DNA of 64,000 nucleotides from UBA5078 sp033721235 (GTDB lineage Bacteria > Pseudomonadota > Gammaproteobacteria > Pseudomonadales > Pseudohongiellaceae), in the NCBI GenBank assembly GCA_033721235.1, contig JAWWAY010000001.1:248001-312000 (forward strand), given 5' to 3'. A program made the translations under genes and the position numbers. The notes beneath the pieces were generated by a model, which was given only the letters and a program-made list of their open reading frames with translations, was not told the DNA's origin and searched no databases. Positions within the stretch are counted from its first letter, which is position 1, and each line of letters begins with the position of its first letter. This document shows positions 16,495 to 24,191 of the stretch, one piece after another.

Positions 16495-16538
16495 TTGACA
16501 TGGTTTAACGTTAAATTAATAATGGTTTAACGTTAAAC
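16495..16538 (+). promoter_or_regulatory. Promoter with two palindromic MarR-type operators
   Basis: A consensus -35 TTGACA (16495-16500) is followed by a -10 candidate TAATAA(T) (16517-16523). Two copies of GTTTAACGTTAAAY lie at 16503-16516 and 16525-16538; the second is a perfect 14-bp palindrome. Their centres are 22 bp apart, two helical turns. One fills the -35/-10 spacer and the other covers the start point. The MarR gene two cistrons in (17718) is the obvious candidate ligand, giving autorepression. Confidence 0.82.
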
Positions 16539-16553
16539 GAATGGAGAGGCGAA

Positions 16554-17693
16554 ATGCAAAGACGAAAATTTATAAAATTGGCAGGCAGTGGGGCAATTGT
16601 ATACGCAGCGCAACTTAATATGCCTGTGTGGGGTAGCGAAGCAGATACCAATATTGAAGGGCCTTATCAACCGTGGCATAGGGCTGGAACCGACTACACA
16701 GATCCCCGGCTACGGGCGTTGTCTTTCGCTATTTTGGCGCCTAGCCCCCATAACCGACAGCCTTGGATTGTACGCTTACTTGGTGAAGACTCATTGGAGA
16801 TCAGTTGCGATCTAGAGCGTAGATTACCGGCAACGGACCCCTTTGACCGGCAAATCACTATCGGATTTGGTTGCTTTTTGGAGTTGTTACGCCTTGCGGC
16901 AGCTGAAGACGGCTTTGCATTAGAGGTCGAGCATTTTCCCACAGGTGAGCCTCAACCGCGTTTGAATAAGGCCCCTGTAGCGCGCGTTAGTTTTCGCTCA
17001 GGTGCTTCAAGCGATCCCATGTTTCAGCAAATTCGTCACAGGCGTTCGACCAAAGAAGCTTTTGCTAGTGAGTTGATTACGAGAAGAGATCGCGATGGCT
17101 TAAGCGGTGTAAGCAGCTTGGCAGCGTTCACCTCCGACCCAGATATTGTTAGTCAAATACGCAGGCTGACCGTAGATGCATTCATAGCAGAGACTCGTAC
17201 GCCTACCGCTTTAATGGAAAGCATTGAGCTAATGAGAATCGGCGACCCAGCAATTGCCGCCAATCCCGATGGCATAGATCTAGCTGGGCCTCAGTTTACC
17301 CGTTTAAATGCGGCTGGCATTCTTACTCAGGAAACCATGGCGGATATTGAATCCCCTATGTTTGACGCTAATCTAAAGGCTCAGCTTGATGTGCTCAACG
17401 CCACTAGCAATTACTTATGGCTGGTGACCCCGAACAATACGCGTGAGGATCAACTGCGTGCCGGGCGAGATTATGTGCGTTTGAATTTGGCGGCAACCGC
17501 CTTTGGTCTCGTCATGCACCCGGTAAGCCAAGCTTTGCAGGAGTATGCGCAGGTAGGGCAGTACTACGACGAGCTCCATGATATGCTTGGCGTCGCTAGC
17601 CCTAAGCGAATTCAAATGTTGGCTCGGATTGGCAAAGGCCCCAAAGTAGAACCAAGTCCTCGCTGGCCTTTAACAACACGTATAGAGGCCTAA
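16554..17693 (+). CDS. Tat-exported Acg-type nitroreductase-like flavoprotein
   Basis: This 379-residue protein has a twin-arginine leader (QRRKFIKLAGSGAIVYAA), pointing to folded export with cofactor. The body matches the Acg/nitroreductase-like family: LAPSPHNRQPWIVRL early, RHRRSTKEAF in the middle, and a late segment with LNLAATAFGLVMHPVSQ. Nitroreductases use FMN to reduce nitro groups or quinones; several Acg-type members are thought to bind or store flavin rather than turn over. The start follows a strong GGAGAGG. It is the first gene of the MarR-controlled operon and lies 15 bp after the operators. The substrate is unknown. Confidence 0.83.
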   Translation: MQRRKFIKLAGSGAIVYAAQLNMPVWGSEADTNIEGPYQPWHRAGTDYTDPRLRALSFAILAPSPHNRQPWIVRLLGEDSLEISCDLERRLPATDPFDRQITIGFGCFLELLRLAAAEDGFALEVEHFPTGEPQPRLNKAPVARVSFRSGASSDPMFQQIRHRRSTKEAFASELITRRDRDGLSGVSSLAAFTSDPDIVSQIRRLTVDAFIAETRTPTALMESIELMRIGDPAIAANPDGIDLAGPQFTRLNAAGILTQETMADIESPMFDANLKAQLDVLNATSNYLWLVTPNNTREDQLRAGRDYVRLNLAATAFGLVMHPVSQALQEYAQVGQYYDELHDMLGVASPKRIQMLARIGKGPKVEPSPRWPLTTRIEA

Positions 17694-17717
17694 ATGTCAT
17701 TGTATGGTGAGTAGTTG

Positions 17718-18161
17718 ATGAGTAAAAAGAGTGATTCAGTCAGCTTTCAAGTTTTTAATGAAATTGGCATTATTCACCAGTTGGCATCCAGCGCTTTTGA
17801 ATCGGCGTTACCCGATGGACTTAAACTGTCTCAGTTCACTCTTTTGAATCACTGTGTTCGACTAGGGGATGGCAATACGCCGGCGCAACTAGCGTCTGCG
17901 TTTCAGGTGACAAAAGGCGCAATGACCAATACCGTCAATCGCTTGCTAACGAGAGGCTTAGTTAAGGTGCTACCCGATCCTGTCGATGGTCGTAGCAAGC
18001 GAGTCTATATTACGCCTGAAGGTTTAGAAATGCGGGAGCAGTGTTTGAAGAATATTGGCCCGGTGTTTCATACAGTAAGGCAGAGCTTTTCAGAGGAAGA
18101 ATTTGAAGAGCTGCTGCCATTATTAAAAAAACTGCGCATATTACTTGATGAGTCTCGATAA
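17718..18161 (+). CDS. MarR-family transcriptional regulator
   Basis: This 147-residue winged-helix regulator has the core TPAQLASAFQVTKGAMTNTVNRLLTRGLV (recognition helix) and the wing DPVDGRSKRVYITPEG. The ATG at 17718 is preferred over the TTG just before it. MarR proteins bind palindromes as dimers and release them on binding phenolics, electrophiles or oxidants. Two matching palindromes sit at the operon promoter (16503-16538). The co-transcribed genes (flavoenzymes and a VOC protein) suggest that the inducer is a reactive small molecule; this is inference. Confidence 0.92.
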   Translation: MSKKSDSVSFQVFNEIGIIHQLASSAFESALPDGLKLSQFTLLNHCVRLGDGNTPAQLASAFQVTKGAMTNTVNRLLTRGLVKVLPDPVDGRSKRVYITPEGLEMREQCLKNIGPVFHTVRQSFSEEEFEELLPLLKKLRILLDESR

Positions 18162-18223
18162 GAAGTTTCAGCTTAGCTGCTTAGGTTACTGATTAGTGGT
18201 TGCAGTATAGTTGGAGGAACTAA

Positions 18224-18619
18224 ATGCAAGAAATTACCAGAATTAATCACATAGGAATTCGTGTTAAGGATTTGCAAATTTCACGCGATTTTTATGAGAA
18301 ATTGGGGTTTGTTTTTATAGAAGGCCCTGTTGGCCCTGAGCCAGTGGCCGTCATGGAGCATCCTAGTGGCATCAATATAAATTTTATTTTGAATGCCTCT
18401 CAAGATTCAGATACCAATTGCTTGATGGACGTGCCAGTGAAACATACTGGCTATACCCATATGGCCTTGGAAGTGACAGACTTAGAAAGCATTAAGCGCC
18501 AGCTTGCCGAAAAACACATTCCGATCACAGGCGGTCCCATTACGATACCCAGTGGAGCCACGTTTATTTTTGTTAGAGATCCCGATGCCAATGTGATCGA
18601 GTTTCATAAACCCGCATAA
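18224..18619 (+). CDS. VOC-superfamily (glyoxalase-like) protein
   Basis: This 131-residue protein has the paired beta-alpha-beta-beta-beta modules of the vicinal oxygen chelate fold. ITRINHIGIRVKDLQISRDFYEKLGF opens the first, and GYTHMALEVTDLESIKRQL and FVRDPDANVIEFH form the second. Candidate metal ligands are His10, His85 and the terminal Glu in IEFH. Members include glyoxalase I, isomerases, dioxygenases and resistance proteins, so the reaction is undefined. A strong Shine-Dalgarno (GGAGGA) precedes the start. It lies between the MarR and Old Yellow Enzyme genes. Confidence 0.85.
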   Translation: MQEITRINHIGIRVKDLQISRDFYEKLGFVFIEGPVGPEPVAVMEHPSGININFILNASQDSDTNCLMDVPVKHTGYTHMALEVTDLESIKRQLAEKHIPITGGPITIPSGATFIFVRDPDANVIEFHKPA

Positions 18620-18691
18620 CACCCCAATATACCGGTATTTTCACCGTGCCCATTTAAAGCATGAGATATGACCCTTACTTAGGAGAAAGAC

Positions 18692-19789
18692 GTGAGTTCA
18701 GAAGTTTTATTTAGACCGTTTACCCACCCTAAAATTCAATTGGCCAATCGTATTGTCATGGCACCGATGACAAGAGGTTTTTCGTCTGATGGCATTCCCG
18801 GGAATAATGTTGCTGAGTACTATCGTAAGCGTGTAGAGGGTGGCACGGGTCTTATTATTTCAGAGGGCACACTGATTGATTTTCCAGCGGCGACTGAAAG
18901 CACTACTTATCCTTCCTTCTTCGGTGAAAAAGCTCTGGCTGGCTGGAAAAACGTTATCGATACGGTACACGCGGCCGGTGGAAAAATGATGCCGCAAATA
19001 TGGCATGTGGGCTCTACTCGCCGACCAGGTACCGGGCCGCACCCAGACGCACCCACTGTTTCTCCATCAGGCTACACAAACGTGGATAAGCAGATGTTCG
19101 AACCGATTACTCTTGAGCAAGTAGAGGCATTGGTTAGAGCCTATGGGCAAGCAGCACTGGAGGCGAAGAACTTAGGTTTTGACGGGGTGGAAGTTCATGG
19201 GGCTCACGGATATCTAGTGGATCAGTTTTTCTGGAAGGGCACCAATCATCGCACAGACCGTTATGGTGGCGGTTTAGTTGAGCGTACTCAGTTTGCAGTA
19301 GAGATTATCAAGGAAATACGTCGTCTATGCGGCGAGGATTTCCCTATTGTGTTCAGGTGGTCACAATGGAAGTTGCAGGACTACACGGCGAAATTGGCTG
19401 AGACACCGGAAGAGCTGGCTCAGTTTCTGGAGCCACTAAACAAGGCGGGTGTTGATATCTTCCATTGTAGTCAACGTCGTTTCTGGGAGAGTGAGTTCGA
19501 TGGCTCAGACTTGAACTTGGCGGGCTGGACTAAACAGATAACAGGAAAGCCAAGCATCAGTGTCGGTAGCGTAGGCCTCAATCAAGAATTTATTTCGGCC
19601 TTTAAGGGCGAAGGAGCGGAGGTAGCCAATATCGATAATCTTATTGAGCGTATGGAGAACGATGAATTCGATTTGATTGCGATTGGCCGAGCTTTGCTAA
19701 CAAACCCCGATTGGGCCAATAAGGTGAAAAACGGTCAGTTCGACCAGCTTAAGCCATTTTCACAAGAAGATATTAAGAATCTTAACTAA
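18692..19789 (+). CDS. Old Yellow Enzyme-family NADH:flavin oxidoreductase
   Basis: This 365-residue FMN-dependent ene-reductase barrel starts at a GTG with AGGAG upstream. Motifs are NRIVMAPMTRGFSSDGIPGNN (start of the barrel), QIWHVGS, and the substrate-binding pair in GFDGVEVHGAHGYLVDQFF (His-x-x-His). FFWKGTNHRTDRYGG follows, then ISVGSVG and AIGRALLTNPDW near the phosphate site. Such enzymes reduce activated C=C bonds of enals, enones, maleimides or nitro compounds with NAD(P)H. In this operon it probably detoxifies reactive carbonyls; this fits the MarR/VOC/nitroreductase company but is not proven. Confidence 0.92.
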   Translation: MSSEVLFRPFTHPKIQLANRIVMAPMTRGFSSDGIPGNNVAEYYRKRVEGGTGLIISEGTLIDFPAATESTTYPSFFGEKALAGWKNVIDTVHAAGGKMMPQIWHVGSTRRPGTGPHPDAPTVSPSGYTNVDKQMFEPITLEQVEALVRAYGQAALEAKNLGFDGVEVHGAHGYLVDQFFWKGTNHRTDRYGGGLVERTQFAVEIIKEIRRLCGEDFPIVFRWSQWKLQDYTAKLAETPEELAQFLEPLNKAGVDIFHCSQRRFWESEFDGSDLNLAGWTKQITGKPSISVGSVGLNQEFISAFKGEGAEVANIDNLIERMENDEFDLIAIGRALLTNPDWANKVKNGQFDQLKPFSQEDIKNLN

Positions 19790-19824
19790 GCTGCAAACGT
19801 GGGCGACATTGGTGAGGGAAGCAG

Positions 19825-20430
19825 TTGAATATTAGCCGTATCCATAAAATATTGGGCTTGCTCATGCTGCTTCCCTTGGTAGCGTGGTGCGCTACCGGCG
19901 CAGTATTCTTAGTTAAGCCAGGTTACCAAGGGGCTTACGAGATGATATCTCCTAAGCTCTATGAGATTGAGGAGAATATTTCCATTCAACCGCAAGACGA
20001 CTGGTTGGATGCCCGCTTATTGCGCACGGTACTGGGTTACCATTTACTGGTTAAAACGCCGCAGGAGTCTTTGCATCTCGATCCAATTAGCGGAAAAGTG
20101 CGAGCGCTTCCTAGTGATAAGGAAATTGCGCAATTATTACGCGATGCTGTGAGCGCGAATAACGCGCGTTATGGCGAAATACTGGAAGGGGAAGGGAGTA
20201 GCTATTCAACCTCTACAGGTGTTTCTTTAACTCTGGACTGGCAGAACCTTAGAATTAGCCAGTATGGTAGGGACACTTGGCTAATTGATACCCTGTATAA
20301 GGTTCATTACTTACAATGGCTTGGTAATAGCAGTGCTAATAAAGTACTAGGCGTACTTGGGTTAGTCTTACTATTGCTGCTAGTAAGCTATGGTTTTACT
20401 CTTTATTTGAGTCGTCGTGCCAAAGCTTAG
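19825..20430 (+). CDS. PepSY-associated-type small membrane protein
   Basis: This 201-residue protein has an N-terminal TM (about 9-28, after the RIHKILGL motif typical of PepSY-associated proteins) and a C-terminal TM (about 175-195). A periplasmic domain with a PepSY-like half (ESLHLDPISGKVRAL) and LIDTLYKVHYLQWLG lies between them. Proteins of this type often accompany iron-uptake or reductase genes. It starts at a TTG 35 bp after the Old Yellow Enzyme gene and may end that operon. A role in reducing or metal handling at the membrane is possible but not shown. Confidence 0.7.
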   Translation: MNISRIHKILGLLMLLPLVAWCATGAVFLVKPGYQGAYEMISPKLYEIEENISIQPQDDWLDARLLRTVLGYHLLVKTPQESLHLDPISGKVRALPSDKEIAQLLRDAVSANNARYGEILEGEGSSYSTSTGVSLTLDWQNLRISQYGRDTWLIDTLYKVHYLQWLGNSSANKVLGVLGLVLLLLLVSYGFTLYLSRRAKA

Positions 20431-20501
20431 GGGTAGCGCACTCATGCATTGAGTTTATTCACTCGATGGACAAGAGCTGAAAGTGGTTGATAATCATCCA
20501 T

Positions 20502-20528
20502 TTGAAAGGTAACGTGTGGAGCTAATAA
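20502..20528 (+). promoter_or_regulatory. Candidate promoter of the DyP-patatin-P450-FadL operon
   Basis: TTGAAA (20502-20507) is followed after 15 bp by TAATAA (20523-20528), in the 113-bp gap before the first gene of the operon. A small inverted repeat ACTCA/TGAGT (20440-20454) followed by TTTATT lies upstream and could be a weak terminator for the preceding operon. The assignment rests on sequence match only. Confidence 0.35.
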
Positions 20529-20543
20529 TTAGACACGTGATGA

Positions 20544-21146
20544 GTGAATTCTATGTCCAATATTAGAGGTAAGGCTTATGCGATGAACGTCATCACACCT
20601 CAGAAGAGGTGGAAGTCGATCATTCTCAATGCCGCATTTAAGCTCCTAACTATCCGCTTTACTCAGAAGGACCTGCGAGACCTGTCCTTTATCCATTTTG
20701 CCCGTTGGACCATTATTCCGGCTACCGGCTTTCCTAAATTTCCCCAGCAGACCCGAATAGATAAAACTAAATTCGATTATTTACTGTTTGAGAGCAATTT
20801 TAACGGCTCTTGGAACGAGTATGTCGATGCCTTTAACGCTGCTTTAGCCTTTAAATTAAATTTGGTTTGGTATTGGAGCGAAAATTTTCCAGGCTCTGTG
20901 CCACTATCGCCGTTCAAAGCCTATATTGAGCACAATCAGAAGTATAACGACTATTACTACATGGCCTACCCTGGCTCAGCGGTAAGCGATGTGAAAAATG
21001 CTATCGATGTTGCGGATGCTTTCGATACGCTCGCGGGGCAGTTGGAAAGCTCTGATGAAGACTTTGATAAAGCATATCTGAAGTTTTTGGGCCAAACGCA
21101 AAATAAAATAGGCATCAACGGTGGCCACGGCCCGCAGATGAGCTAG
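20544..21146 (+). CDS. Unrecognised DyP-operon protein A (ferredoxin-like segment)
   Basis: This is a 200-residue soluble protein of no family I can name. Around residue 50 it reads LSFIHFARWTIIP and about 30 residues later YLLFESNFNGSWNEYVDAF. The pattern IH-x-AR-W-x-I ... YL-x-x-x-S-x-F-x-G resembles the first ferredoxin-like repeat of dimeric alpha-beta barrels such as DyP. The downstream neighbour (21160) and the DyP itself (FPHARFVQLAL) show the same H-x(0,1)-AR motif. A region rich in Tyr/Asn (YNDYYYMAYPG) follows. The start may be this GTG, the ATG at 20553, or the ATG at 20583, which has the best Shine-Dalgarno. It is the first gene of the operon. Confidence 0.75.
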   Translation: MNSMSNIRGKAYAMNVITPQKRWKSIILNAAFKLLTIRFTQKDLRDLSFIHFARWTIIPATGFPKFPQQTRIDKTKFDYLLFESNFNGSWNEYVDAFNAALAFKLNLVWYWSENFPGSVPLSPFKAYIEHNQKYNDYYYMAYPGSAVSDVKNAIDVADAFDTLAGQLESSDEDFDKAYLKFLGQTQNKIGINGGHGPQMS

Positions 21147-21159
21147 TGAGGGAGTATTC

Positions 21160-21759
21160 GTGAGTAATTATTACGGAAAATTTTACGGTTATACCGGTTT
21201 ATTCCCTGTTTTGGACAATGAGGAAGGGCATAACCATCTTGTCGAGCTGCGCAGTTTATTGTCTAGCTTAGCGAATGATCGCGGGTCTCTTTTTTCTCGA
21301 ACAGGCTTGGTGCATGGGGCGAGATTTTTCATATTGGATGATGTCGTTTACAACGGGCACCCCACTGTGGAAGAGCATCTAAAGAATTGTTATTTAGTAT
21401 TGTCCATGACCTTCGACGGCGAGCTGGAAGACTTGGCCAGTCGAATTTCGAGCCTAGGCGAGTCGGATTGGGGCCGTGTTATGGCCCATTGCCATTCAGT
21501 AGATGCATCGAAACCCGCCCATGAGGTAGTGCTTGAGCAGCTGCGCAAAGGTCAAGTAACGACCTCTTTCTTATATGTAGACGCCAGCGCTAATTTAGAG
21601 TCCACGTTAAAGGCTCTATTACTACAGCGTAAGGTAGCCGAGCTAATAGAGAACGGGCAGGGCGCTAGCACCGAAGAACGTAAGGCCTTAGTTAAAGCTT
21701 TGGCGGAGCAATTTAAACACATTGAGATACCGGCGCCTGGCGGTTTCATCGGCGATTAA
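21160..21759 (+). CDS. Unrecognised DyP-operon protein B (ferredoxin-like segment)
   Basis: This 199-residue soluble protein starts at a GTG with GGGAG upstream, 13 bp after protein A. It contains LVHGARFFILDD and, about 30 residues on, YLVLSMTFDGELEDLASRI. This is the same spaced motif as protein A and resembles the first strand of the DyP encoded next. No heme-ligand motif (GxxDG, proximal His) is present, so it is not a peroxidase by itself. The last 20 residues (KHIEIPAPGGFIGD) are Pro/Gly-rich. A partner or accessory subunit of the DyP is the simplest guess. Overall similarity to protein A is low outside the motif. Confidence 0.75.
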   Translation: MSNYYGKFYGYTGLFPVLDNEEGHNHLVELRSLLSSLANDRGSLFSRTGLVHGARFFILDDVVYNGHPTVEEHLKNCYLVLSMTFDGELEDLASRISSLGESDWGRVMAHCHSVDASKPAHEVVLEQLRKGQVTTSFLYVDASANLESTLKALLLQRKVAELIENGQGASTEERKALVKALAEQFKHIEIPAPGGFIGD

Positions 21760-21774
21760 AATTGGATTTTAACA

Positions 21775-23157
21775 ATGCGTGATAATGAATTAGATTTAGG
21801 CGATATTCAGGGTAATATTTTACGAGCGTATGCCTTTCCCCATGCGAGATTCGTACAGCTTGCTCTCAATGACGCGGCCGCTGGGCAGCGCTTCTTTGCT
21901 CAACTTCTACCCTTAATTACCACCGCCGAAGTTTGGCCAGACGAAAAGCCTAATGCGACGCTTAATGTGGCGATATCTGCATCAGGCTTACGTACTCTAG
22001 AGCTTCCTCAGGCAACGCTGTCTAGCTTCCCTAATGAGTTTATGCAGGGTATGGCCGAAAGAGCCTTAACCCTTGGAGATGTGGAAGAGTCTAGCCCCGA
22101 GCACTGGGATGAAGTGTGGCAGAAGAACGTCGATGCATTGGTATCCATATATGGCCAGACGGACAATGACTGTGAGGCTCACATGGAGCAATTAGGCGCT
22201 ATTGCTGAGGCTTGCGGTGTCAGCATTATCGGCAGCCAAAGGGCAGGTAAATTGACTGTTGATGGCAGTCTTTCAAGCAAGGAGCACTTTGGTTTTACCG
22301 ATGGTATTGCGCAGCCAGAATTTAAACATAGTCATTCTAGACACACCGCAGGTGATGGGAAATTAGCGTCTCATGGCGCGTGGACGCCTTTAGAGACGGG
22401 CGATTTTCTGATTGGTTATGGTAACGAAGCAAAAGAGATTGAGGCCTACCCCGAACCATTATTACTCTCCAAAAACGGAACGTTTTTAGTTTACCGCAAA
22501 CTAGAACAAGACGTGGTCAGCTTCAGGCAGTATATGAGTGAGCAAGCAGAGAAGTACCCAGGTTCAGAGGCCAAATTGCGAGCTAAATTTGTGGGTCGCT
22601 GGGAGGACGGGACGCCCGTCGCACTCTCTCCAGATAAAGCCGACCCCACTATTTCGGGAAACCCAGACTTAATAAACGATTTTAAGTACGGAGACGACCC
22701 AGAGGGATTCAAGTGTCCAATTGGCGCTCACGTACGCCGGGCAAATCCACGAGACGCCTTAGGCTTTAAAGATAATTTGACAGATCGTCGTCGAATCATC
22801 AGGCGAGGGATATCTTATGGCGATTACCTCAATGCAGATGGTTCTAATGCCGATGAAGAACGGGGCTTAATATTCATTGCTTTGAATGCCAATCTCTCAC
22901 GACAGTTTGAGTTTGTGCAGCAGCAATGGATGAACTATGGCAATGATTTTCATCAAGGTGAGCAATCTGACCCCGTTATTGGTAATCACAAGTCCAGTCG
23001 CAGCTATGTAATTCCGGGAGACACGTCGAAAGGCGAAGAGCCATTCATTTGTACCGAGATGAAAACATTCGTGCGCTTATGCGGCGGCGATTATTTCTTC
23101 GTGCCAAGCCTCACGGGCATAAGGCTTATGGCAAGCAACGAAGTTGATGCTAGATAG
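21775..23157 (+). CDS. DyP-type heme peroxidase
   Basis: This 460-residue dye-decolorizing-type peroxidase reads LGDIQGNIL near the N-terminus, then the DyP signature GFTDGIAQP (173-181) with distal Asp176. The proximal heme ligand is in CPIGAHVRRANPRD (His319), and distal Arg343/344 lies in RRIIRRGISYG. The length and the RRANPRD/IIRRG motifs put it in the large (C/D or V-type) DyP group. There is no signal peptide, so it is cytoplasmic or in a compartment. DyPs oxidise bulky aromatic substrates with H2O2; some act on other hydroperoxides. It sits between two small motif-sharing proteins and a patatin lipase, P450 and FadL, pointing to a lipid substrate here. Confidence 0.95.
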   Translation: MRDNELDLGDIQGNILRAYAFPHARFVQLALNDAAAGQRFFAQLLPLITTAEVWPDEKPNATLNVAISASGLRTLELPQATLSSFPNEFMQGMAERALTLGDVEESSPEHWDEVWQKNVDALVSIYGQTDNDCEAHMEQLGAIAEACGVSIIGSQRAGKLTVDGSLSSKEHFGFTDGIAQPEFKHSHSRHTAGDGKLASHGAWTPLETGDFLIGYGNEAKEIEAYPEPLLLSKNGTFLVYRKLEQDVVSFRQYMSEQAEKYPGSEAKLRAKFVGRWEDGTPVALSPDKADPTISGNPDLINDFKYGDDPEGFKCPIGAHVRRANPRDALGFKDNLTDRRRIIRRGISYGDYLNADGSNADEERGLIFIALNANLSRQFEFVQQQWMNYGNDFHQGEQSDPVIGNHKSSRSYVIPGDTSKGEEPFICTEMKTFVRLCGGDYFFVPSLTGIRLMASNEVDAR

Positions 23158-23183
23158 CATGGTTGTAATGAGAGAGAAGCAAA

Positions 23184-24170
23184 ATGAATAATAATATGGA
23201 TTCAAAACCGCTCAAGATACTGTGTATTGATGGCGGAGGTATGCGAGGGATAATACCGGCTACTTTCTTAGAGAAGCTAGAGACTTTAACTGGGAAGGGC
23301 ATCGCTGACCTATTCGATATAGCTGTGGGTACCTCTACTGGCTCTATTCTATCGGTAGGCTTGAATGTTCCTAGCGAAGACGACCCAACGAAGCCACGCT
23401 ACAGCGCCTTAGATTTTGTGCACATGTACCAGAATTTAGGCAGTCAAATTTTTCATGAAAAGAAAAAACTCTTCAAGATACTCGACGGGGTAACCCATCC
23501 GACTTATGACGCTGTGGGTTATGAGAAAATTTTGAGCGACTACTTCGGTGATAGCACACTGAAGGATCTGTTGAGTGAGGTTGCCGTGCCTTCTATCGAG
23601 CTTGAAGACTTGCGTATGCATGTGTTCTCTAGAGCTAAGGCGTCTAAATCTGATTCGGATAATTTCCATGTCAAACACGTCATACGTGCGGCGACTGCGG
23701 CTCCCACATATTTTCCGTCGGCGCCTATTTCGAGTGTGGACTCCAAGGTGAAGGGCACATTCTTGGATGCAGGTGTCAGTACTAATAACCCCGGTACATT
23801 GGCATTCGCAGAGACTAGTACGCTAACGCAAAATAGACCCTGCATTTACGTGTCCATGGGAACAGGTCAAATTATTAAGCCCTTGAACGTGGTAAAGGCA
23901 AGCAATTGGGGCGAGCTTGAGTGGATCAAGAGTATTTTTGATCTGCAAGGTGATGCGCAGTCCAGTTATACCGAAGAAGTCGTTAAAGAAATTCTCTCCG
24001 GAAAGCCGGGTAGTAGTTATCATCGTTATCAGATCGATTTGCACGATCTGCCGCAAAATATGGACGATACTCAGGCCAAGGATTTACAGAAGCTTCGTGA
24101 CGCCTCATTAAAGGCTGTCGAGGAACAAATCGATCAGTTGACAGCGCTAGCGAAACTGCTCACAGAATAA
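23184..24170 (+). CDS. Patatin-like phospholipase
   Basis: This 328-residue lipid acyl hydrolase has the oxyanion loop DGGGMRG (16-22), nucleophile Ser51 in GTSTG, and catalytic Asp195 in FLDAGVSTNNP (the family usually has DGG/DGA; DAG is a mild variant). There is no signal peptide, so it would act on the inner leaflet or on intracellular lipid. It is 26 bp after the DyP gene and 21 bp before the P450. Release of free fatty acids from phospholipid to feed the two heme enzymes is the natural reading of the order, though not shown. Many patatins in bacteria have unrelated roles (effectors, lipid turnover, defence). Confidence 0.93.
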   Translation: MNNNMDSKPLKILCIDGGGMRGIIPATFLEKLETLTGKGIADLFDIAVGTSTGSILSVGLNVPSEDDPTKPRYSALDFVHMYQNLGSQIFHEKKKLFKILDGVTHPTYDAVGYEKILSDYFGDSTLKDLLSEVAVPSIELEDLRMHVFSRAKASKSDSDNFHVKHVIRAATAAPTYFPSAPISSVDSKVKGTFLDAGVSTNNPGTLAFAETSTLTQNRPCIYVSMGTGQIIKPLNVVKASNWGELEWIKSIFDLQGDAQSSYTEEVVKEILSGKPGSSYHRYQIDLHDLPQNMDDTQAKDLQKLRDASLKAVEEQIDQLTALAKLLTE

Positions 24171-24191
24171 TGATAATACTAGGAAGCTAGA

